NCBI GenBank assembly: GCA_029216955.1
Contig: JANAVB010033217.1
Location: 2,759,147-2,823,146 of the forward strand
Direction of reading: 5' to 3'
DNA length: 64,000 nt
From: Iris pallida
Taxonomy: Eukaryota > Streptophyta > Magnoliopsida > Asparagales > Iridaceae
Shown here piece after piece: positions 21,623-33,864 of the stretch; position 1 is the first letter of the stretch; each line of letters opens with the position of its first letter. The translations under genes and the position numbers were made by a program. The notes beneath the pieces were generated by a model. The model worked only from the letters and a program-made list of their open reading frames with translations. It was not told the DNA's origin and did no database searches.

Positions 21623-23608
21623 TTCTCTACTTTTATTTCAGTCATTCAAAAAAAAAGAGAAACGAATTATTATTTGTTTGTTTTGTCTAGTTCCTCTTAT
21701 TTAACTCAGGAGTAAGTTTAGTTGGTTTTATAAAACTTGTGTAATTTCTTGCTATGAGTTTTTCATAATACAATGAATCGATGATTTTGCTAGACTTTAT
21801 CTTGAATTTGATATTTTAACTCTGGATTTCAAAATGGTTCCTTCTTTAAATAAATAAGCAGAACAGATTTTATCATTATTTCTTTCTTGCCGTTATTCTT
21901 GTATTAAATAATAATAATAATGATAATAAAACTGTCTTGATTTCGTCAATCACCTGCTTGCAATCTTGGTAGGAATCTAAATGTTAGTCTTAACGTAGAA
22001 TTAATTTTTTATATTGGGACATGAGAATATATATATGAATACATATAGCAGACACTTTGCTTAACACGTATGCATGCTACACTTGATTTTCTACCTACCT
22101 GAATACATATTAATATGTTATTGATGTTTAAATTTACAAAACCCCAATATTTCTGGTTCTCTGCTTTTTCTAGATTAACTCATGATTTAAATATAAAATT
22201 TTATGATAATAGTTTTATTTATACCACTGCACATGTATGTTATACATAGGGTGTCAAGTCAAAAAAAAATTTTGGTTGAGTTTTGTGTTAAATTTGAAAA
22301 ATCTGAGACTGTGTGCATATTAACCCTTAATACTGAATTCCAAATATTTAGTTTAAATTGCTGTTTTATGTTCTTTAATATAATATTTAAAGTTGTGTAC
22401 ATTGTTGTATGTAGGGATACAATGTTAGGTTTCATATTCTTACATGTTAGTTTGTGATAAACATTGAGTTGGTTTTAATGTTCAAATTTCTCCAAAATCT
22501 TGAAAACTAGTTACATGTTAACATTTTTACATTGATTTCCATGTTTAGTTAAATTTCAGATTTAACATGTAATATCAAACTGTATGCGTAGATAAATGTA
22601 TTGGTAATATGTTAGGGTTTCATTTCTATCATGCTAGGATGTATTGGGAGCATTGAAATTAGTTGTGATGTTTCAAACTCCTAAATTTTGAAATTGCATT
22701 ATGTTAATATTACACTGGTTAAATGTTAGCTTATTTTCAGATATTTTTTTTAAATGTTGAACTAAAACCTGGTTTAACCTTTCAATATTAAGCTATAACC
22801 CTGTACAAGGACACACTCACACCCTTACTTAGTATACCCTGTCATGTAAACCTAACCCCTCCTTTCTATGTTATGTTTTATATAGATATATATAAAGTTT
22901 GTACGTACATGTTATAATATATATAAATAAATAACTAAGTCTCTACCTTTTTATATATGTATGGTTAGCTATGCATGATATGATTAAATAAGTTGCGTGT
23001 TGCGTATTGTGGATTGTTTAACCAATATGCCATGATTAGTGTAACTTGATCGCTGTTGTTTTGGAACCCAATTTCTCATATACAATTTCATATGTATTCA
23101 CATACACACACGCCTACTATCTAACCATATGAACATGTCCCCATACACATGATGCTAGTTTTCCCTCTCTGACGCTCTCTCTGTATATATATTGTGATTG
23201 GATTTCAATACAAGTGACTTTCAATTCTTCAACTTATGATTTTGATTTTCTTGGGATAGTACTTTTTTTTCAGATGATTGGTAGTTACCTTCCTTTATTT
23301 TTTTTATGAGTACCAGTTTTCATATGGGGTGGTAGACAACCTTATAGTTTTGATGGTTGTTGTTTCTGTATCTTTCTATTTTAGCACCCTGGATTGCTTG
23401 TGTGTTTGATACCCTATGACCGTTGGTTAGCATGACTAGCAAACCTAGATGAGACTTCACTGTCACCGTATGCCATGATCCTGTATGCCGTTCTTTTATT
23501 TGATGGTATAATTTGTTTAAGTTCTGGGACTTTGATTGTGGGGGTTTGACCTAGAGGGAGTAGGAACATTTTAATTTCGAGGACGAAATTTTTATAAGGT
23601 GGGTAGGA

Positions 23609-26600
23609 TGTGAGCACCCTGAATTTCGGGTTGATTTTTTTTCATTTTATTTTATTTCCTGATTGATTGGTTTTGATAAATAATTTATTCTGTTATTTTT
23701 CCTAAGTGTACTTTCTCGTGCCATTGATATTTGGAGTATCATGGATGTTCAACTCTGGAAATCTTCTTCACGAGTTTTGGAGTGGACACGATTACCTTCA
23801 TGATGGTATATGGTGTCCCACCCAAACTTGTTCCCTTGTGCTCTTTTTGCTTCACAGAACTTCGGGTCGGTTTAGACCGTTTGATTATTATTTTTTTCCC
23901 ACTCTTTTCCTTGATTATTTTCAGCGCGTTACCATGACTTTTAAATTTGGAGCGCAAGACCAGTCAGTTTCTTGAAACCAACTTCTCATGCTTGATCTAC
24001 TCGAGACGCTCGTCACCCATGACCTTCGCGTCCCACTCAGACACGTCATTTTGTGCTCCATTTTCTTCGCACAACTTTCCTGACGCGTGACCCAATTTTA
24101 TTTCACTCCACGGCGTCACATTTATTTTCCAACTTGATTTGTGGGTCCCCTATCGACCAAAACCTGTCAGCCCCAACTATGGACATGGCCCACATTGAGC
24201 CTACTACCCGTCCGCCACTTGTGTCCCATTTATTGGAACCCCCATGTGCTACTTGTTCACTCATGATCATCAACACCTATTTTTTTAATTCAATTTTTGC
24301 ACAATGTCCGGTTTTGACCCAATCCGGCTCCACCAAGTCCAGTCCAGCTTCGTGCTACCCTCCATCGTAGCACCCTCATATCTTCTTGCCCAAAAATATT
24401 AGTACTCTCCTACATATTTTTTTCTATATTTATTGGAATTTTCCTTGAATCAAATCCTATAGAAATTTCCTATTTCTCTATATTCCATCATAGCCTTTGA
24501 TTCTCCTAATTAAATCCTACCCATCAATTTCTTCCCAACACCCTACAGCCACATGTGGCCGGCCCTAATTCTAAGGAGGAGAATAACTTTTTTTTTCTCT
24601 CTCTTCCTCTCTCTCACATATTACACATCTCTTCTCTCTCTTCCTAATACTATTACTCCTACACCAACAACATACTTTCTCTCTCCCATGCAACAACTAC
24701 ACACAGCTCCTTCAAACCCGTCGACCACACTCTCCTCCCTGAGCCTCCCTGGCCGAGCCCCCTGGCCGGCCATCCTCGCTGTAGGCCACCACCACCATCG
24801 GCCTACACATCCTCCTCCTCCTCCTTCCATACAAACCGAACCCACCACCGATCACCACACTTCGTCAAACGGCCGTCACCTTCATCCCACCACCACCTCC
24901 TCCAAAGTGGCCGCCCGACCATCGTCGAGGCTGCACGCCCCCGTGCCCTCGCCGGCGGGGCTAGGCAGCGCAGCCCTTCCGCGCGCAACCGCAACCCACA
25001 GCAGCCACGACCGGCAGCAGTGCGCCCCTTGCGCGCGTGCGCGAACGCTGCCGTGTCGTCGTCGGCCACGCACCGACGTGACCATGGCCACCCTCCATGG
25101 CGCACGAACTTCGGCAAATAGTCCCTGACGGCCACCGTCCTCCGGGACGCGCCGTCGAGGCGATTTGTGCGTTTTGAACGACGTCCCGTCGTGACGCGCG
25201 CGGGATCGAGTTCGTTTTGACGCTCCGTCGCAGCGACTTTGCGCACGTTTTCCCGAAGATTCGACCGTTGGATCGGCAATTTCTTCGCTCCATCGCAATT
25301 TCGGTATATCCACCTTCATCCCTATCAATTTTCGTCCGTTAATTTTATCGTTTGATACATCAAACCGGCCGCCAAGTTGACCGTTTAAATTGTATTAAAT
25401 TTGGACAGTTTCGCTGGGCCAACTTCGTCAGCTTGTATCTCCTCCACCGCAGCTCTGTTTGGCGTGCTACCAGTTCTGGTGCGAATCTGGTATAACCCTC
25501 TTGCTATCCCTCCAGTTTCGTTTCATTGTGAGCTTGTTTGATTGGTTGAATTCGACGCCAAAGTTGGTCGTCCGAATTCGTAATTTCCAACTTGTAAAAT
25601 TCTATTTTTGAACACGGGACTCCAGATTTCATTTCTGACACCACCTGTAGACTTGTGGCGTCGTTCTGGCATATTTTCATAAAAAATTTGTTAGATTTGG
25701 AGAACGTGGGCCCGGGCACGTTTTTCGGTGCAAAACGGGTCCCACATTCTGGGTCAACAGGTCATTTTGAGATCGGCTCATTGGAATCCAATTCCGGAGA
25801 TACCGTTGAGTTCGTATCATCATTCTGGACTCGTTGACAGGTAGTTTACTGAGTTTTGAGAACTTTGGCTCCGGCATGCATTTCCGTGCAAACTGGAATT
25901 CCAAGTTCTGGTCAACGGGCCAAATGGAGATCGGGTCAACGGAATCCAATTCTGGAGATACCGTTCGGTTCGTATCGACATTCTGGTTTCGTGGACATAA
26001 TTTGTTATATTTTGTAGACTTGTTTTCTTGCACGTTTTTCGGTGCAAAATGGCTCCGACATGGACACCGTTTTGACCCGAAATTATATTTTTGCCCTTGT
26101 GTCCAAATTAGACCGTTGGGTAGGCTATCCTAGCTAATTTGACCATTTTGGACACGTTGGCGATGTTTATTTCATCGTCCGACAATGTTTGTTGACAATT
26201 TCTCTGAGTTTAACCTTTTTATAATTAATTAATAATTAATTCATATAATGTTCTTATTTCGGGATTAGTACAACGAAACTGAGATCAGCCAATTCCAGTG
26301 ATCTTCCATCGCTGAAATTGACAAGTTGGACACGTGGATCACTATAATAAGATTATCAACCTTACCGATAATCTCCTTATCTCGATTTGCGTGTCGTAAG
26401 TTTCGACGTACAAATAACGAAGTACACTTTATATTAGACTAGAATTGACCCTGTTTGACCAGAGTTGACCAGTTGACCCAAAGTCAACTGTAAGCCAACA
26501 CTTGACCTAGTTTGACTAGATTATTGACCGGAGTCGACCTAGAGTTGTTTTGACTTAGAAGAACCTAGAATAATGTAGATTGATTATAAACATTCATTTA

Positions 26601-27805
26601 TTACAACTTGAACACCTTGTAACCTGTGTTGCTTTAAATAGGACTCTGTGGCTTCAGTGGGACCCCCCCTATACTTATCAGCTGTTCAGGTTATCGAGGC
26701 GAGTACATTCTCTGATCATTTCATATCCTGCTTAGAATTATTTTCTGCAGTAGATTACTTTACTTGTACTGTCACGATGGTCACACAGATTGGTACTATA
26801 TAGATCCTTTCTTGAGATGTTATCCTTAGGGAGCATCGGGTACTCTATGTTTTGTGCGTTTCACTTACATCGCGTATCACTATGCTTCGTTGGTTCTTCG
26901 ATCACTTGTGACATATACTCTTATGATCACAGAGTCTTCCTAGAATCCTTATCCCATTTATAGGACTACTATGTATCACCTTCGGGGTCTATTACCTTCG
27001 GAGTCTATTACCTTCGGGGTCTATCACCTTCGGGGTCTATCACCTTCGTGGCTGTTATATAGCATCATATAACATAACCTGGCTGGATCCTTGTGTATTG
27101 ATTTGGGGTACGGGGGAGTAGAAATAGACATGCGAATAATACCCAAGTAGTGTAGCATCAGAATCTCTTCCATAGTGTAGCATCAGAATCTCCTATGCCA
27201 TTTACATGTCTATATTGTACTCTGACTCACTAGCCACATGTTAGTTCTTTATTTATAGTAGATATTTCTATTACAGCTCTCTCTTATTTACATACAGCAT
27301 TTCTTTCAGTACCTGTATCTTACTTTAATGCATGATTATATTTTCTAACCTGCTATGAACTGTTGAGATGTAATGTGCTCACTCCTGTCCTGACTGGACC
27401 TGTTGATAAATTTTACAGATGGCCTGGGATTGCCTGCTAGCCTAGAGGAGACACAGTAAAGGTTGTTTAGATAGTTATTTCATTTTTTCTGGAGCTGTAT
27501 TTACTTTGTGGATTACTGTATTTGAGTTTTGAGATGTATTTCTGGGTTTATGTTTCTTAGACACTTAGACTTCTATCTCCTGTATTTATTTTAGATTTCA
27601 TGTTTTATCTATCTTTATCTTGCTCTACCTTAGATGTGATTGAGATGGTATCTGCTATGTCACCCCCATTCGGGGAGTATAAACTGTTTAGTCTTATACT
27701 GTTAGATGCATTGAGACCTAGGACAGCGTTCTACCGCCGACACTGCGACGTAGGTTGGGCGTTGTTACGTTCTCGTGCCCCAACTCTAGGGCACGGGTCG
27801 TGACA
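23609..27805 (+). repeat. 3' LTR of element E
   Basis: 4197 bp, aligned along its whole length with 16706-20882. It ends GGTCGTGACA at 27805, followed by the ACCGC duplication. The 16-bp minisatellite has five copies here. Differences from the 5' LTR are mostly single bases and 1-4 bp indels. Confidence 0.9.
26978..27057 (+). repeat. 16-bp minisatellite in 3' LTR of E (5 copies)
   Basis: Same ACCTTCGGGGTCTATC unit as at 20070, one copy more, with two variant units. Confidence 0.85.
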
Positions 27806-27810
27806 ACCGC
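27806..27810 (+). repeat. Target-site duplication ACCGC (right) of element E
   Basis: Matches 16701-16705. Confidence 0.92.
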
Positions 27811-28398
27811 CTACAATCCGACAGCAAACGGATTGGCCGAGGCGTTTAACAAGACTATCGTCAAGCTACTCAAAAAAGTCGTGTCATCCAACAAACGCGA
27901 CTGAGTCGAAAAGCTCGGAGAATGCCTTTGGTCCTACCGCACAACGGTACGGACCCCGACGGGGAACACACCATTCTCCCTAGTCTACGGGAGTGAAGCG
28001 GTACTGCCTCTCGAGATCCAGATACCCTCACTCCGGGTAGCAATCACAAATCAACTCACAGAAGAAGACAATCAACGTCGCCGTCTGCGAGAATTGGAGG
28101 CACTTGACGAAAAATGTCTCCTAGCTCAACAGCACATCGAACTCTATCAAGCCCGTATATTACAGGCTTTCAACAAGAAGGTCAAGCAGAGGACTTCCAA
28201 GTAGGCGACCTGGTTCTGGCAGTCAGGAGGCCGATGGTGTTGACTCACAAGACACCAGGAAAGTTCGAGCCCAAGTGGGAGGGGCCTTTCATCATAGAGA
28301 CGGTATACTCAAACGGTGCCTACCGTCTCGCCAAATCCAATGGGGACTTGTTTATGATGCCCATCAACGGTAAGTTCCTAAAGAAGTACTACTCTTGA
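27806..28398 (+). pseudogene. Integrase, C-terminal part of Tat element A
   Basis: Continues the integrase frame broken at 16705. It starts with the segment holding the catalytic Glu (NGLAEAFNKT, about 27830), then WSYRTTVRTPTGNTPFSLVY, GSEAVLPLEI and a long helical arm. The C-terminal small-barrel-like region is FQVGDLVLAVRRPM near 28197, KWEGPFII near 28275 and the end FLKKYYS with TGA at 28396. One in-frame stop (TGA near 27901) is visible. It is close in sequence to the minus-strand integrase at 53133-53830. Confidence 0.9.
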
Positions 28399-29038
28399 TA
28401 TCCTTCAGACTTGTACTTCTATCTCCACCCGACAAGGGAGTCTGTGGACCCAATCATCAGGGCTCACGTACACGTCCCACAAAATCTTACGCTTCTGGAA
28501 CCCAGCTGTTCCATGGCGTTCTATCTTCCAGTAGAAGGACAACCACGTCCACATTACCTCTGAGTTGTTCCACTACACCCTATAAAGCAGAATCTTACGC
28601 TCCGTAAGACTACGCTACCTATCATATTTACCACGTCCACATTACCTCTGAGTAAACATCCCGTACAGATAACCCCTGCGTTGTCGTACATTGATCGCAG
28701 AACTTTCACGTCCACATTACCTCTGAGTAGCTCCGCGTATCCCCCAGAGTCATTCCTACCACGTCCATAACACCTCTGAGTAGGAACATTCCATCATTTG
28801 AATCCCATATTTGCCACGTCCACATCACCTCTGAGCAAACATGTCGGTTCTCTCGAACTTATTATCTGTACCTAAAAACCAAGGTGCGCAAAAGATAATA
28901 GGTCCACACAAAATTATCAAGTTCATGACAGCAAAAATGAACACACCACAAAAAACTCTGTATTCTTTATTCAAAAGTAAAGGATTACACCCCCAGCAAG
29001 AGTTACAAATTACACAAAAAAGAAGAGTCTACAAACCC
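28399..29038 (+). repeat. 3' zone of Tat element A with dispersed CACGTCCACATTACCTCTGA repeats
   Basis: Five copies of a roughly 22-bp unit CCACGTCCACATTACCTCTGAG start near 28543, 28631, 28707, 28759 and 28814, separated by unrelated 30-65 bp pieces. The reverse complement of the same unit is amplified after the integrase of unit C (52091-52670). The region between integrase and 3' LTR is known to be hypervariable and repeat-rich in Tat/Ogre elements. The part 28840-29038 is the 3' flank of the antisense gene; it has AATAAA on the minus strand at 28966-28971. Confidence 0.7.
28966..28971 (-). terminator. Polyadenylation signal of antisense gene in A
   Basis: AATAAA on the minus strand about 70 bp after the stop codon near 29039. 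The aligned position in unit C also has AATAAA (51729-51734), in a similar GAATAAAGAATAC context. Confidence 0.5.
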
Positions 29039-31269
29039 TAAACATTCCCGGGGTTGGCCAAAAGCTCTTCAATCCGACGCTTCAAGCCTGCCGCCCGAGT
29101 CTCTACGGTCGCCAAGACCCGGCGTTCGGCTTCTTGATGCATCATTTCTATAGCCTCAGGAGAAGTGTCATCCTCATGCTTCTCGTCCAACTGTTGCCGC
29201 TGCTGAGCCAGGGTAAGAGCCCGGCGCGTGAAAGCTGCTTCCTCCTCCTTAGATGCTACATGTTTAGCCTGGACTCGCTCAGCATTTAATAAGAGTTAGG
29301 CCCGCTGGACTTCAAGAAGGCAAATCTTGGCATCAACCTCCACTATACTAGCGTCCAACGCGGCCCGTAACTCCACCTTCTCCTGCATGGATTGAGATAG
29401 CCTCTCTACCGCAGGCTCAGTTTCATCCACCTCGCGTTCCCAGACACCCACGGTATCCTGATAAGAGGATTCAGCTTCAGCGATCAACTTCTCCTTTTTC
29501 GCGTCTATCAGGGCGGAGAGATCATTTCGCTAGATACACTGAAACTCGGAAAGCAGCTGGTCCAGCTCGGCCACCGAGGCCTCCAAAATCTCAGCCATAT
29601 GATCATGGCCCTGGTGGAGACTTATCTGACCGATGTGGGGAAGCGCCTTGGATTTTGCCATCGCGAAACTCCCATTGGCGTTCATCACTATCGATATACC
29701 CTTCTACAGTATCTTGTACACTGCTTCAATGATGAATTTTATGTACTCATCCGCATCCGCCATCACTTGTGGTGTCATGGCAGGAGTTGGATGAGCTGTC
29801 CTAGATGGCGGACCTGAAGAGGACCCCCCGACCTCAATCTGCGAGGCTGGAACGTCGACCTCAGCAGACCCTCCCACACCAGGAACTTGAATTCCGCTAC
29901 TAGTTCGAGATGCCAAGAGAGCAGAAGGAGTTGGGTGGGGTGTCGATATCGTCCCCCAAGTCGAAGAAGCAACAGAGGGCTCCTGCACCAGCAAGCCCTT
30001 GTCCTTTCCCGTCTCAAAGGGACTATCAACATCCGGAGTTGCCTCCTCCACCACCGAGGTGCGACCTGTAACCAGCACAGAGCCCTCCTCTGGCAAGCTA
30101 ACTGGATCAGCTCCCGTTTCCTGGCGATGCACGTCCTCTGGGGTCGGGCTCAGCAGACGAGTCTCCCCCTCCTCATCAAATCCCTCTTCGGGGATAGCAT
30201 CTGTCGCTACCTCCCGGTCGACAGCCACCTCAGCCTCCACTGCTGACCTTGGGGTAGGGCTCGGCAATGCTACAGCCAACCTCCCCTCATCTTGATAAGG
30301 AGGGGAATCAACCCTCTCCTCTGTTTCAATCACGTCTGTTGCCCCCACAACAGACTCACGTATCTCTGGAGGAATATCATCTGAAGACGACGAACTCCAC
30401 TCCACTTCTTTATCCGGAAGCCCCGTGTCTGCTGGACCCTCAATGTCCAAGGCCTCCACGGTGGCTTGCACCGCTCCGGGAACTGCTTCAACCTCAGCTT
30501 CCCTTCCAATATAATCTGGAGACACTGGAGTCTCCACAACAACGACATCGTCTGGGTTCTCCTCCTCGGGAGACATCACAATCGGCAGAACGCGCTCTTC
30601 CGATGAGCTCGCCACCTCCTTTGGTCTGCTGCTACCAGATTTTGGAGTACGGAGTCTCCTTTTTAGCGGCTCCTACAAAAATAAAGCACAGGTCACAAGA
30701 AATGTTGAGCCTAACCAGCCAATATGGGACATCCTTACCTCCGTAGGTGCTGAATCCAATGACACTGTCGGTGACAATGCCTTCTTCTGCCTTTTTGGCG
30801 TGGAAGAGCCAGCCTCTGTATCAGCACGTCTTTTCGGTTGACCGACCGAAGGCTCTGTCTGACCCCCTGTGGATACGGCAGGGGTACCTCGATAACCCAC
30901 CTCTGGCGGACGGTACGATCGAGCCTTCCCCAATATGTTCCCGGTCACTGCTAACTGGGTGCCGACAATGAGATTGGTCTCCCTATCATATCCGGGGGTA
31001 TGGCATTCATAACACAATAAAATTTGGCGGCCGAGAAAAGAATCGGCGACCGCGGATTCTGGACGGGCAGTGTAAAGCGTGCTCCGGTACATCCGGTATT
31101 GTAGTAATGCCAAGCTCGTGCACCATCCAACAAACTTCCAGTATATCCCATGTTAATACTGGAGTTGTCCAACATCAACTGAGCATAGCCAAATTGTCGT
31201 GCAAAATGGCTCGGCAAATACGGTTCCAGGTAACACTGGTTCCTATTCCAGTACACCAGATGGGACGGC
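29039..31269 (-). pseudogene. Antisense PMD-like gene of element A, 5' truncated
   Basis: Antisense to gag-pol. The frame begins abruptly at 31269, where a Tat LTR is inserted, with PSHLVYWNRN, YLPSHFARQFGYAQL and SLLDGARAWHYY (about 31130-31269). This matches the C-terminal half of the PMD-like core in units B and C. One frameshift lies near 31000-31100. A basic PKRRADTEAGSSTPKRQKK patch (near 30800, likely nuclear signal) is followed by an intron (30673-30738, GTAAGG to GTAG), a long acidic Ser/Pro-rich region (30672-29704) and a coiled-coil tail (29600-29039) with a few stops. The N-terminal half should lie beyond the nested insertions, outside the window. PMD assignment is by motif, not by search. 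Confidence 0.6.
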
Positions 31270-32579
31270 TGTTTGCCATGAATTATAAAAGAACAGAACA
31301 ATTATGTCGGAGGACTGGACTTTTACTTCACAATAAAAACTCGCTCGTACAAAAAAAGCCTAGGGACGAAAACCTAGGTACAACAATCTAAGTACAATTG
31401 TTTAGTTTTTTCTGACGAGTGACGGTAGAGGCTCGGAAAAGCGACGGCAGCTCTGCCTTACTCCTTGGACGATCGGACGCAGCCTTGGCTCTGGTGAAGA
31501 AATGCTCTTGGACGTGTGGGGAGACTCCCTTGCTCCGTCGGTTTTTGGATGTCTCTGTAGTGCTCTCTCTCTTTTCTCTGCTCTTTCCTTGCTCTTCTCT
31601 CATCTTCTGCCTATTTTCTCCGTCTTTTCGCAAGGAAATAGCACCTTGCTATTTATAGGAGTGGGATGCGATCATTAGGGTTTATAAATGATTGCCTCCT
31701 TCAGAAGTCGGCGGTTAAGGATCAATTAATCTGGGCCATTCATTTTGAATATAATGAATTTGAGCAATTAACGTAATTGCATCAAATCTCTGTGGGCAAT
31801 AAATGTTGATTGCCATGAATATTCGTGATTTGTGATAGCCTGTCACGTGTCCAATTTGCTTAATTTGATTTAACCTGGGCAATTATGATGATAGCAACAA
31901 ATCTGATTTTGTTAGGATTTGTTAGCACCCATAATTCCAGGGAAGATAAGACTACCACGTGTCTCAATTGTAGCGAAGAGCGCCACGTGTCTCAACTGGA
32001 CCGTCCTGGTCGAACCGCATATGGGGGGTCCTCTCAGCCGCATGAAACATGCAGCTGTACGTGGATGGGCAGCCGCATGGGGATGGGCAGTCGCATGGAG
32101 ATAGACAGCCGCATGCAGAGGGGCAGCCGCATGGGGATAGGCAGCCGCATGCAGATGGGCAGCCGCAAGGGGATAGGCAGCCGCATGCAGATAGGCAGCC
32201 GCATGGGGATAGGCAGCAGCATGCAGATGGACAACCGCATGGAGTGGCCTCGGGACTTGGTAGATTTTGCCAACTGTAAGGAGATTTTCTCCTCTTTTCT
32301 AGGATCACGCCATCATGTCAGAGTCATTATTACGTCCTTATGTCAGAGCTGTCATGGCTGTTATTTGTCAGAGCAGCCATCAGGGCATTAAATGCAGCCA
32401 AATGTAGAGAAGAACTGTTGAAGGCCACCTGTCTTCTTACTGAGCCGCATGGATCTATCCGAGCCGTATGGACCCCTGAGCCGCATGGACTTCTGAGCCG
32501 CATGAGGATCCTGAGCCGCATGGGGATCCTTCTGTCGGAGCCGCATGGGTCTTTCTTTATTCTTTTCCATGCTTCTACA
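31270..32579 (-). mobile_element. 3' LTR of Tat unit B (minus strand)
   Basis: 1310 bp. On the minus strand it starts TGTAGAAGCATGG at 32579, right after a polypurine tract, and ends ATGGCAAACA at 31270, where it abuts the broken PMD-like gene of A (candidate 5-bp target ACGGC at 31265-31269; partner copy outside the window). The TATA box CCTATAAATAG on the minus strand is at about 31649-31659. U3 is filled with GCCGCATR motifs on the + strand, including an 18-bp tandem array at 32040-32250. It aligns with the LTR at 44672-46500 once that LTR's internal duplication is removed. Confidence 0.78.
32040..32250 (+). repeat. 18-bp tandem array of the GCCGCATG motif
   Basis: About eleven 18-bp units of the form GGGATAGGCAGCCGCATG, with alternating ATGCAGAT and ATGGGGAT spacers. 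It is the most regular stretch of the GCCGCATR motif that recurs through the Tat B/C units. Cys- or His-rich open frames read through it on both strands are by-products of the 18-bp period. Confidence 0.8.
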
Positions 32580-32675
32580 AGACCCCCTTCAAAGTTTTCA
32601 ATTTGCAAAATTGAAATACTTTGAATAAGAAGCATGGCCATGTAAAAATTCTTCGGGCCGCATAGGATCTTCTGG
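32580..32675 (-). promoter_or_regulatory. Polypurine tract of unit B inside a 71-bp palindrome, and start of the PMD upstream region
   Basis: On the minus strand, TTTGAAGGGGGTCT (32593-32580) directly precedes the LTR start. The tract sits in an imperfect palindrome (32567-32637) with arms CCATGCTTCT/AGAAGCATGG and an inner hairpin TTCAAAGTTTTCAATTT. The same structure is at 46489-46557. TGG at 32673-32675 is the left target duplication of CACTA element H. Confidence 0.65.
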
Positions 32676-32698
32676 CACTACCAAAATAACCAACTTTA

Positions 32699-33590
32699 GC
32701 GACGGCCACATCCGTCGCTCATCCGTCGGTAACATAAATTACCGACGGAATAGCGACGGATATTTGATGAAAATGGCCGTCGGGAAATACGTCGTCGCTA
32801 AAATTTGTCCGTCGCTAAGCCGTCGGACAAATGATTAACCGACGGACTAGCGACTGATTACCGACGGTTGCCTTTCAATGGTTTAGCGACGGATTAGCGA
32901 CTTGTTCCTGTCGGTTTACATGCCATATAATATTAAAATATCCGTCGCTAAGCCGTCGTAAATAGGTCGGTAAAAGCGTATCAGAGAGGTTCCTGATACG
33001 CAAAATCAGTCGCTATTCCGTTGCCATTCCGTCGTTAACCTCGACGTTATAGCGACGGATTAGCGACGGCCACATCCGTCAGCCTGGTTCTGGAAAGCTT
33101 CCATATTTCCAGAACCATGTCGACGGATAATGGGTCGCTAAGCCGTCGCTAGTCCGTCGTCATCCTCGACAGATTAGCGACGGATTAGCGACCCACTATC
33201 CGTCGCTAAGTCTCTGGAAACGTACCATATTTCCAGAACCATGTCGACGGATTTGCCGTCGCTAGGTAGTCGATATCCGTCGCTAATATTCCAGTTAGCG
33301 ACGGAAGTTCCGTCGCTAGTTCGTCGCTAGCTCGTAGCTACCTGCAAATTTATTTCAACCAGTTAGCGACGGATGCGCCGTCGCTAGGTAGTCGCTAGGT
33401 GGTCGCTAACTGCAAAATATTTATATCACCCAGTTAGCGACGGATATTCCGTCGCTCGTCCGTCGGTAACTGCAAATATTTATTTAACCCAGTTAGCGAC
33501 GGATTTGCCGTCGCTAGTTAGTCGCTCATCGGTCGCTAAAAGATATATCCGTCGCTAGTTAGTCGCTAGTCCGTCGCTAAATACAACATT
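32699..33590. repeat. Left subterminal repeats of element H
   Basis: Dense TTAGCGACGGA/TCCGTCGCTAA copies on both strands. Toward the inner end they form a regular series of about 57-65 bp units with CCAGTTAGCGACGGA starts (33295, 33360, 33431 and 33490). Sites of this kind are bound by TNPA-type proteins in En/Spm. Confidence 0.88.
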
Positions 33591-33864
33591 AATTAAAAAA
33601 AATTACAGAAACATTCTATTTCCTTTTCGTAAATATTACACATATTCATAATATCCAATATCCAAACATCCATGTACGATCAACAAATATCCAAATATCC
33701 AAATTTATAATATCCAATATCAAACAGAAATATCCAAACATCTATGTACAAATATCCAAACACAAATACACAAATTCATAATATCCAAACATTCATGTAC
33801 GCTTCCAAAATATCCAGAATTCAAAATCCAAAAATAGTACAAATATCCAAAAACAGTACAAATA
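33591..33864. repeat. AT-rich ATATCCAA repeats after ORF1
   Basis: Many short AATATCCAAACATCCATGTAC-like repeats between the subterminal array and the ORF1 stop. This is probably the 3' UTR of the minus-strand ORF1. A counterpart is present in element G (3560-3760). Confidence 0.6.

Larger units (their letters stand above)
20883..23608 (+). mobile_element. Non-coding internal region of element E
   Basis: 2726 bp, AT-rich, with no credible gene; the longest frame (22203-22457) has no recognisable motif and lies in AT-rich DNA. It holds the primer binding site, a block at 21314-21622 shared with element F, and the polypurine tract AAGGTGGGTAGGA ending at 23608. Confidence 0.8.
16706..27805 (+). 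mobile_element. Element E: large non-coding LTR retrotransposon (LARD type), 11.1 kb
   Basis: Two long direct repeats (16706-20882, 4177 bp; 23609-27805, 4197 bp) both begin TGTGAGCACCCTGAATTTCG and end GGTCGTGACA. They flank a 2726-bp internal region with a primer binding site and polypurine tract but no gag or pol. The target duplication is 5 bp. LTRs over 4 kb around a short non-coding core match the definition of LARDs. The GAGGACGAAATTTTTATAAGGTGGGTAGGA tract (23580-23608) suggests a chromovirus (Tekay/Del-like) relative as the autonomous partner. The LTRs differ by scattered substitutions and small indels, so the insertion is fairly recent. It lies inside the integrase of A in the same orientation. 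Confidence 0.9.

Noticed and set aside
22203..22457. 84-codon hydrophobic ORF inside element E
   Set aside because: AT-rich composition, no counterpart in element F, no upstream signals.
28543..28835. CRISPR-like pattern: roughly 22-bp repeats with 30-65 bp unique spacers
   Set aside because: Plant nuclear context, irregular spacers, located in the post-integrase zone of a Tat element; a dispersed retrotransposon repeat.
31964..32308. Cys-rich open frame resembling a small secreted peptide or metallothionein
   Set aside because: Antisense read-through of the 18-bp GCCGCATG array; the period is a multiple of 3, so all frames repeat.
32340..32641. Overlapping ORFs of 60-103 codons at the LTR/PPT border
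   Set aside because: They cross the LTR boundary and motif arrays, with no conservation of frame in the sister LTR.
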